A DNA stretch of 64,000 nt from Streptomyces sp. NBC_01775 (GTDB lineage Bacteria; Actinomycetota; Actinomycetes; Streptomycetales; Streptomycetaceae). The translations under genes and the position numbers were made by a program. Each line of letters begins with the position of its first letter. Positions within the stretch are counted from its first letter, which is position 1. Below are positions 49,746 to 55,760 of this stretch, in pieces. Under the pieces are notes generated by a model. That model saw only the letters and a program-made list of their open reading frames with translations, had not been told where the DNA came from and did not search any database. The stretch covers positions 5,270,001-5,334,000 of the forward strand of contig NZ_CP109104.1 of assembly GCF_035917675.1 (NCBI RefSeq). Direction: 5' to 3'.

Positions 49746-51166
49746 GCGCCGGTGAGAAGGGCGGCGGCGGTCATCACCAGGGTGGTGGCGAAGGCCCAGC
49801 GGAAGATGAAGCGCTGATGCTCGCCGAGCGACACGCCGCTCATGCCGACCAGGATGAAGGTGGAGGCGGTGAGCGGGCTGAGCGGGAATCCGGTGGTCAT
49901 CTGGCCGAGGATGGCGGCTCTGGCCACCTCGGCGGGATCCGTGCCGAAGCCGTCAGCGGTCTGGGCGAGCACGGGGAGAACCCCGAAGTAGTAGGCGTCC
50001 GGGGTGAAGACGAGGCTCAGCGGCATGCCGGTGAGGGCGACCAAGGCCGGCAGGTGGCCTCCGAGCGAGTCCGGGACGACGGACACGAGCGCCTCCGCCA
50101 TCTCGTCGATCATCTTGGTGCCGGTGAGGACCCCGGTGAGCACCCCGGCCGCGAAGATCATCGTCGTGACGAGAACCACGCTCTTGGCGTGCTTGTCGAG
50201 CAGCGCCTGCTGCTGCTCCCACCTGGGGTGGTTGGCCAGCAGCGCGACGGTGAAGCCGAGGACGAACAGCACCGGCAGCGGCATCACCTCCTGCACCAGG
50301 CCGACCACCAGCACGATGGTGAGCAGCAGGTTGAAGACGGTCAGCCAGGTCCGGGGCGGCGCGGGCACCAGGACGGCTCCCGGCCCCTTTCCGGGTGCGG
50401 ACGCGGGCGCGGGTGCGGACGCGGGCGCGGAATCGGGCTTCTGGTCCGGCTCGCCCTGCTCCTCCGGTTCGCCCCGCTCCTCCGGTTCGCTCTGCTCCGT
50501 GCGCGCGTCCCGCTCCGTACGCCCGTCCCGCGCCTGGCCTTGCGCCTCCAGCGTGCCGAGACGCCGCCGCTCCCGGCGGCCGATCAGGTAGGAGGCCAGC
50601 AGCACCCACGCGATGCCGAAGATCATGGCCGGCAGGACGGGGAGGAAGACCTCGGAGCTGTCCAGCTTCAGGGCCGCCATGGCGCGCACGGTGGGCCCGC
50701 CCCACGGGACCATGTTCATCACGCCGGCGCCCAGACAGACGACCCCGGACAGCACCAGCGGGCTCATCCCCAGCTTCTTGTAGACGGGCAGCAGCGCGGA
50801 GACGGTGATGAGGAACGTGGAGGCGCCGTCCCCGTCCAGGGACACACACAGGGTCAGGACGGCGGTGGCGAGGGTGATCCGCAGCGGATCCCCCTTGGCC
50901 ATGCGCAGCAGCCCCCGTATCAGGGGGTCGAAGAGCCCGGCGTCCACCATCAGGCTGAAGTACAGGACCGCGAAAGCGATCATGATGCCGGTGGGGGCCA
51001 CCTGGGACAGGCCGTCGAGCACCATGCCGCCCAGCTCGCCCGCGAAGCCTCCGGCGAGCGCCGCCAGCACCGGGACCAGGACCAGGGAGACCAGGACCGA
51101 CGCCCGTTTGGTCATGGTGAGCAGCAGGAAAATGGCGATCGTGGCGAAGCCCAGGGCTGCCGACAT
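49733..51166 (-). CDS. CitMHS-family citrate/dicarboxylate transporter
   Basis: A 477-residue integral membrane carrier of the CitM (metal-citrate/proton symporter) family with about 11-12 helices. Recognisable segments are LDGDGASTFLITVSALLPVY (about 106-125), VPWGGPTVRAMAALKLD (about 150-166) and the C-terminal TPDAYYFGVLPVLAQ and GFPLSPLTASTFILVG. A long charged, repeat-rich cytoplasmic loop (about 190-260, with E/P/Q and APASAPA repeats) splits the two halves. I chose the ATG at 51166, which begins just before helix 1. It is divergent from a LysR regulator and belongs with the CoA-transferase/lyase genes as an uptake-and-cleavage module. Confidence 0.85.
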   Translation of the reverse strand: MSAALGFATIAIFLLLTMTKRASVLVSLVLVPVLAALAGGFAGELGGMVLDGLSQVAPTGIMIAFAVLYFSLMVDAGLFDPLIRGLLRMAKGDPLRITLATAVLTLCVSLDGDGASTFLITVSALLPVYKKLGMSPLVLSGVVCLGAGVMNMVPWGGPTVRAMAALKLDSSEVFLPVLPAMIFGIAWVLLASYLIGRRERRRLGTLEAQGQARDGRTERDARTEQSEPEERGEPEEQGEPDQKPDSAPASAPAPASAPGKGPGAVLVPAPPRTWLTVFNLLLTIVLVVGLVQEVMPLPVLFVLGFTVALLANHPRWEQQQALLDKHAKSVVLVTTMIFAAGVLTGVLTGTKMIDEMAEALVSVVPDSLGGHLPALVALTGMPLSLVFTPDAYYFGVLPVLAQTADGFGTDPAEVARAAILGQMTTGFPLSPLTASTFILVGMSGVSLGEHQRFIFRWAFATTLVMTAAALLTGALSL

Positions 51167-51344
51167 GGCGCGGCTCGCTTTCTCGGGTGGCGGGGCTCGG
51201 CGGCGGTGAGCAGGGGATTGCGGGGGCGCCGAGGCGTTACGCGAGAGTTTCTGGGCGGCACGGGACAGGTGTCCAGCATCAAACCGACATCTATCCATGC
51301 GCTATACGCATCAATAAGGCTGGGCCGCCGTATGCTCGCCGACC

Positions 51345-52415
51345 ATGGAGACCACCTTGCGCCAGCTGGCCGCGTACGCCGCGGTCGCCCGGGCGACGAG
51401 CTTCACCTCGGCCGCAGCACAGCTCCACGTCTCGCAGTCGTCGCTCAGCCGCGCGGTCGCGGACCTGGAGCGGCAGCTCGGCACGCAGCTGCTCGAGCGC
51501 GACACCCGCAATGTGCAGCTGACGGCCGCCGGGGTCGAGGCCCTGCGGATCGCCGAGCAGATCGTCACCGCTCACCGGGCGGGCATGAAGGAGCTGAGCC
51601 GGTTTCTGCTCGGGGAGTCGGGAACGGTCGCCGTGGCCACGCTCCCCTCCGTCGCCGCGGTGCTGCTGCCGCAGGTGATCTCCGGCTTCCGGGAGCAGCG
51701 GCCACAGGTGACGGTACGTCTCCTCGACGGTCTGGAGCGGTCGGTGCTCGACCGGGTGCTGTCCGGCGACGCGGACTTCGCGATCACCACGGTCGGCGAG
51801 CCGTCCCCGCAGCTGGAGCACCGCCCCCTGGTGCGGGACCGCTTCGTCGCGGTGCTTCCCGAGGCCCACCCGCTCGCTGAGAGCGGCGAGGTCACCTGGG
51901 AGGAGCTGGCCCGCGAGCCGTTCCTCGCCGTCGGCCGCGACTCAAGCGTGCGCAGGCTCACCGACGCGGCGTTCGCCCAGATCGAGGCGCACACCGCACC
52001 GGCTGCCGAGGCCGGCAGCGTCGCGACGCTGGGCGGACTGGTGGCCGCCGGCCTCGGCGTATCCGCGCTGCCGGCCCTGGTGCTGCCTCTCATGGGAGCC
52101 GGCCCCGTCGTCTGCCGCCCCCTGGCCGGGCCCGTGATCGACCGGCGCCTGGACATCGCCCTGCGGGCGCGACGGTCCCTCCCCGCGGTGACGGAGAGAT
52201 TCCTGGAGGCGCTTGAGGAGTTCCGCCGCGAGGACCGTGCTCTGCCGGACGGAGTCTCCTGGGCCCAGCCGTCTCCCCCGTCGGCCCAGCTCACTCCCCC
52301 GTCGGCTCACCTCTCTCCCGCCTCGGCCCAGCCGTCTCCCGCGCGTCCGAGCCGCGCCCCGGTGGCCAGGACGTCACCCGACAGGGATTCATGCGGCAAT
52401 CGCATTGATTCATGA
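51345..52415 (+). CDS. LysR-family transcriptional regulator
   Basis: A 356-residue LysR regulator. The helix-turn-helix is at about 3-62 (LAAYAAVARATSFTSAAAQLHVSQSSLSRAVADLE), with the effector-binding domain at about 90-295. A Pro/Ser-rich tail (about 306-356) built from PPSAQL/PPSAHL/PASAQ repeats is an unusual extension. It is divergent from the CitMHS gene (178-bp gap) and precedes the CoA-transferase/lyase pair, so it likely activates both in response to a carboxylic acid. Confidence 0.9.
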   Translation: METTLRQLAAYAAVARATSFTSAAAQLHVSQSSLSRAVADLERQLGTQLLERDTRNVQLTAAGVEALRIAEQIVTAHRAGMKELSRFLLGESGTVAVATLPSVAAVLLPQVISGFREQRPQVTVRLLDGLERSVLDRVLSGDADFAITTVGEPSPQLEHRPLVRDRFVAVLPEAHPLAESGEVTWEELAREPFLAVGRDSSVRRLTDAAFAQIEAHTAPAAEAGSVATLGGLVAAGLGVSALPALVLPLMGAGPVVCRPLAGPVIDRRLDIALRARRSLPAVTERFLEALEEFRREDRALPDGVSWAQPSPPSAQLTPPSAHLSPASAQPSPARPSRAPVARTSPDRDSCGNRIDS

Positions 52416-52498
52416 CGTTCTTTTGCTGGACTGACATTTTTCCGCTCGGCACGCTGAGAGCTCGGCAACGGCATCGGCGATGACGAGGGAGCGCATCT

Positions 52499-53716
52499 GT
52501 GTCGGACGACCAGCGCAAAGCCACCGGGGACGGCCAGCTGCGAGGGCTGAAGGTGGTCGAGTTCGCGCATGTGGTGGCCGGGCCGCTGGCGGGCTCGATG
52601 TTCGCCGACCAGGGCGCCGACGTCGTCCACGTCGAACCGCCCGGCGCCGGGGACGCGGCCCGCGCGATGGGGCCCCAGCGCGACGGCGTTCCCCTGTGGT
52701 TCAAGGTCGCGGGACGCAACAAGCGGTCGGTCACCCTTGACCTGCACCACGAGGCCGGCCGGGCCGTGGCCCACCGGCTCGTCGCCTGGGCGGACGTCGT
52801 CATCGTCACCCTGCGCGCCGGGCGCCTGCGCAGCTGGGGACTGGACTGGGAGTCGGTGCACCGGATCAACCCGAAGGCCGTGCTGCTACAGATCTCCGGC
52901 TTCGGCGCCACCTCCTCGCAGGCCGACGCGCCCGGCTTCGGCAAGATGGGCGAGGCCCGCAGCGGAGTCGTCCACCTGACCGGATTCCCCGACGGCCCGC
53001 CCGTCCACACCGGCTTCTCCCACGGCGACGCGGTGACCGGCCTGATGGGCGCGTATGCCGTCCTCGCCGCCCTCCACCGCCGCGACCACGACCCCGAGTT
53101 CGACGGCGAATGGATCGACCTCGCCCTCTTCGAGCCGCTGTTCCGGCTCGTGGAGTGGCAGGTCATCGTGCACGACCAGCTGGGGACGGTGGCCGAACGC
53201 GCCGGCAACCAGCTCGCCGTCGCCCCCGCCGCCGTGATCAACACCTATCGCTCCCGGGACGACGAGTGGATCACCGTGACGTCCGCGACGCCCCGCTCGG
53301 TGCGCAACGTCGCCCGCCTGCTCGGGTTCGCCGAGGAGGAGTTCGCCACGGCGCGGCAACAGCACGCCCGGCGGCAGGAGCTGGACGAAGGGCTGCGGGC
53401 ATGGGTGTCCGAGCGCACCACCGACGACTGCCTGGCGGCGTTCGCCCGCGCCGAGGTCGTGGCCTCCCGGGTGTTCGACGCCGCGGACATCGCCGCCGAC
53501 CCGGTCTACGCCGAGCGCGGCGACATCGTCACTGTCGAGGACCCCGACCTCGGTCCGGTGCGGATGCAGGCGGTGATCCCGCACTTCCGGCGCAAGCCAG
53601 GACGCGTGTGGCGGACCGGGCCGGCGCTCGGACAGGACAACCAGCTCGTCTACCGGGAGTGGCTCGGGCTCAGCGCGGAGGAACTGACCGGCCTGGAGAA
53701 CAACGATGTCGTCTGA
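52499..53716 (+). CDS. Class III (CaiB/BaiF-type) CoA-transferase
   Basis: A 405-residue family III CoA-transferase. It begins LRGLKVVEFAHVVAGPLAGS (about 13-32) and has FADQGADVVHVEPPGAGDAA and GRNKRSVTLDLHH. The catalytic Asp should be in GFGKMGEARSGVVHLTG (about 142-158), though the usual D is not obvious there. It would transfer CoA from a donor such as succinyl-CoA to a dicarboxylic or hydroxy acid. GAGGGAG precedes the GTG. It overlaps the lyase gene by 11 bp. Confidence 0.88.
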   Translation: MSDDQRKATGDGQLRGLKVVEFAHVVAGPLAGSMFADQGADVVHVEPPGAGDAARAMGPQRDGVPLWFKVAGRNKRSVTLDLHHEAGRAVAHRLVAWADVVIVTLRAGRLRSWGLDWESVHRINPKAVLLQISGFGATSSQADAPGFGKMGEARSGVVHLTGFPDGPPVHTGFSHGDAVTGLMGAYAVLAALHRRDHDPEFDGEWIDLALFEPLFRLVEWQVIVHDQLGTVAERAGNQLAVAPAAVINTYRSRDDEWITVTSATPRSVRNVARLLGFAEEEFATARQQHARRQELDEGLRAWVSERTTDDCLAAFARAEVVASRVFDAADIAADPVYAERGDIVTVEDPDLGPVRMQAVIPHFRRKPGRVWRTGPALGQDNQLVYREWLGLSAEELTGLENNDVV

Positions 53717-54620
53717 GAACCCGGCCGCCCCGCAGCGGCCCCCGCTGCGCTCCTTGCTGTTCGTCCCCGGCACCCGGACCGACTGGCTGCCCAAGGCGCG
53801 AGCGGCCGGCGCGGACGCGGTGATCCTCGACCTGGAGGACGCGGTGCCGCAACAGGAGAAGGCCGCCGCCCGCGCCCGGGTCGCCGAAGCCCTCGCCGGG
53901 ACGGCCGCGGGACCGGACGACGGCATGGCCCACTTCGTGCGGATCAACCCGCTCGACGGCTGGACGGGCGCCGAGGAACTCCGCGCGCTCGCCCGTCCAG
54001 GCCTGGCCGGCATCGTGCTCCCCAAGGTGCGCTGCGCCCAGGACGTGCGGTTGGCCGACCGGCTGCTCACCTGGTGCGAGCACGAACAAGGGCTGCCCCC
54101 GGGGAAGTTCGCACTTGTGCCCCTGCTGGAGACGGCCCGCGCTCTGCACGCCGCGTACGATATCGCCGCAGCCGCCCCCCGCGTCGCCTACACCGGTGCC
54201 GTCACCGCCCCGGGTGGTGACGTCGAGCGCGCCATCGGCTACCGCTGGAGCCCGGCCGGCACCGAGACGTCGGCCCTGCGCTCCCGCGTCCTGCTGGACG
54301 TCCGGGCGGTTGGAGCACCGCACCCGGTCACCGGATTGTGGGCCCGCATCACCGACCTGGCCGGGCTGCGCTCCTTCGCCGAACAGAACCGCTCCCTCGG
54401 CTACGCGGGGATGATGGCCATCCACCCGTCCCACGTACCCGTCATCAACGAGGTGTTCTCCCCCGGCGACGACGAACTCGCCCGCTGCGCTCGCCTGGTC
54501 GCCGCCGTGGAGAAGGCGCAGGCCGACGGCGCGGGCGCGGTGTCGTTCGAGGGCGAGATGGTGGACGAGGCCATGGCGGCGACGGCGCGACAGGTCCTGC
54601 GACAGCACGCCCGCCCGTAG
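53706..54620 (+). CDS. CitE-like HpcH/HpaI acyl-CoA lyase
   Basis: A 304-residue CitE/malyl-CoA lyase family protein. The signature RSLLFVPGTRTDWLPKA (about 16-31), ADAVILDLEDAVP (about 36-48), LPKVRCAQDV (about 102-111) and PLLETARALHAAYDI are present, with Mg ligands expected from Glu in LLET and Asp in the GGDVERAIGY segment. With the CoA-transferase before it, the pair would activate and split citramalate, malate or a similar hydroxy acid to acetyl-CoA plus a keto or glyoxyl product. No dedicated hydratase is adjacent. Confidence 0.88.
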   Translation: MSSENPAAPQRPPLRSLLFVPGTRTDWLPKARAAGADAVILDLEDAVPQQEKAAARARVAEALAGTAAGPDDGMAHFVRINPLDGWTGAEELRALARPGLAGIVLPKVRCAQDVRLADRLLTWCEHEQGLPPGKFALVPLLETARALHAAYDIAAAAPRVAYTGAVTAPGGDVERAIGYRWSPAGTETSALRSRVLLDVRAVGAPHPVTGLWARITDLAGLRSFAEQNRSLGYAGMMAIHPSHVPVINEVFSPGDDELARCARLVAAVEKAQADGAGAVSFEGEMVDEAMAATARQVLRQHARP

Positions 54621-54744
54621 GGACTCTCCGGCGCCGCTCGTCGACGGCGACGGTGTACGCCCGGGGTCAGCCGAGCGGAAGCGGGCCCGCGTCCCGCGTG
54701 AACGGCGCCACGGATGCCGGGGCGCTGACCCGCCTCCGGCTCGC

Positions 54745-55008
54745 TCAGGCTCCGGTGGCGATGTCCGGCTTCAGCGTGGCGTTGCGGTCGAGCAGGTGGA
54801 ACGCGGGGGTCCGCGACGCTGTTCTGTGGTCCGTGACAGACACCGGGCTGCTCGATATAGGCGCGAAGGTGGCGTTGCGCTCCGGCACGCTGGTCGAGTT
54901 GCGATCCGAGGGGGCGACAGGGCTGTTGGCCAGAGCCGGAGAGGCCGCGGCACCCAGCATGCCGAGGGCGAGGGCGCAGGTGGCGACGAGCTTCTTGGAG
55001 CGGGACAT
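54745..55008 (-). CDS. Small secreted protein with DRNxT repeats, next to afsS
   Basis: An 87-residue protein with a clear signal peptide (KKLVATCALALGMLGAAASPALA, cleavage expected after Ala27; quoted in part), leaving about 60 residues. The mature part holds DRNST (35-39), ERNAT (43-47) and DRNAT (74-78), with a degenerate unit at 59-65. Cytoplasmic AfsS, 382 bp upstream on the same strand, has two DRNQT copies. GGAGG lies 8 nt before the ATG at 55008. An afsS terminator separates the genes, so it needs its own promoter. Two CGTT-N7 undecamers (55042-55063) lie 34 nt upstream. No described family is recognised. Confidence 0.7.
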   Translation of the reverse strand: MSRSKKLVATCALALGMLGAAASPALANSPVAPSDRNSTSVPERNATFAPISSSPVSVTDHRTASRTPAFHLLDRNATLKPDIATGA

Positions 55009-55227
55009 AGGGGGTACCTCCAGGAGGGTAAACGTGATCACTCTGGCGAACGACGTTACAACGGGAAGAATCGGGAATTGAGCGGTCCTTCGGACCCATG
55101 GCTCGATCCGCCGGATGCACGTCTTGATAGTGATACCCGCCCGCTCGCTACCTTCAACGAGCCCTGTACAGCGCCGAGGACCGCCCCGACGGCTCCCCCT
55201 CTACGCCGTCGGCGGCGGTCCTCGTGT

Positions 55228-55330
55228 CCCCCGTAGGACGATCCCCGTTTCCCCCGTAGGACGGTCCTCCGTCTTTCCCCCGTAGGACGGCTGCCCGAAT
55301 CCCCCTGGCGGGCGTTCCCCCGTAGCCGTC
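55228..55330. repeat. CCCCCGTAGGACG repeat array
   Basis: Three exact 13-mers at 23- and 26-bp spacing and a partial fourth (55317-55325). It lies downstream of the afsS terminator. Confidence 0.85.
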
Positions 55331-55335
55331 CCTCG

Positions 55336-55386
55336 CGTTCTCCGGGGACCCGGTCCCCCGAATCCCCTCCGGGCCCCCGGAGAACG
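55336..55386 (-). terminator. Probable afsS terminator
   Basis: CGTTCTCCGGGG (55336-55347) and CCCCGGAGAACG (55375-55386) are perfect 12-bp arms, 4 bp beyond the afsS stop, with an inner CCCGG/CCGGG pair. Confidence 0.7.
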
Positions 55387-55390
55387 GGCT

Positions 55391-55540
55391 TCAGTTGGCC
55401 GGCTGGCTGGTCTGGTTGCGATCGTCCGTGCCGACCTCGCCCGCCGCCTCCTTGGCGGCCTTGGGCTTGATGGTCTGGTTGCGGTCCTTGGTGGTGATCT
55501 CGCCGCTCTCCGGCGTGACCTTCTCTTCGTGGTCGCTCAT
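55391..55540 (-). CDS. afsS: AfsS-like small activator of antibiotic production
   Basis: A 49-residue hydrophilic protein with two repeats: DRNQT at 19-23 and DRNQT at 40-44, 21 residues apart. AfsS (AfsR2) of S. coelicolor/S. lividans is a 63-residue protein with short repeated T-x-DN-type motifs, encoded beside afsR and directly activated by it. Identity here rests on size, repeats, position and strand (same as afsR, 220 bp downstream). GAGGGGAAAG lies before the ATG. The repeat is shorter and there are fewer copies than in the known protein. Confidence 0.78.
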   Translation of the reverse strand: MSDHEEKVTPESGEITTKDRNQTIKPKAAKEAAGEVGTDDRNQTSQPAN

Positions 55541-55690
55541 GGTGGCTTTCCCCTCTATGGGCTTGGTGGGCAGGTGCCCGCCCAGCGAACTCCCCCGTGG
55601 ACCGCCGGACGGGCGTGTCAAGGCCGTTCACCCTAATGGGGAGTGGCCTTTCCCCCGCCGATCCGCCTGCCCCCCGACGCGCCGGATCGA

Positions 55691-55732
55691 CTAATAAGAG
55701 AATGCCGGGCGTTGATAAACGATCGATGAACG
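55691..55732 (-). promoter_or_regulatory. Putative afsS promoter with AfsR-type direct repeats
   Basis: On the minus strand two 11-bp repeats, CGTTCATCGAT (55732-55722) and CGTTTATCAAC (55721-55711), adjoin each other. GTTTAT could serve as -35 with TATTAG (55696-55691) as -10 after an 18-bp spacer. In S. coelicolor AfsR binds direct repeats overlapping the afsS -35. The leader would be about 145 nt. Confidence 0.6.
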
Positions 55733-55760
55733 TCTCATTGGCGGACGTTCGCGCACGTCT

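Larger units (their letters stand above)
55009..55390. other. Gap between afsS and the DRNxT gene
   Basis: No gene is supported. It contains the probable afsS terminator (55336-55386), a repeat array whose core CCCCCGTAGGACG recurs at 55228-55240, 55251-55263 and 55277-55289, and the presumed promoter of the DRNxT gene. Confidence 0.5.
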
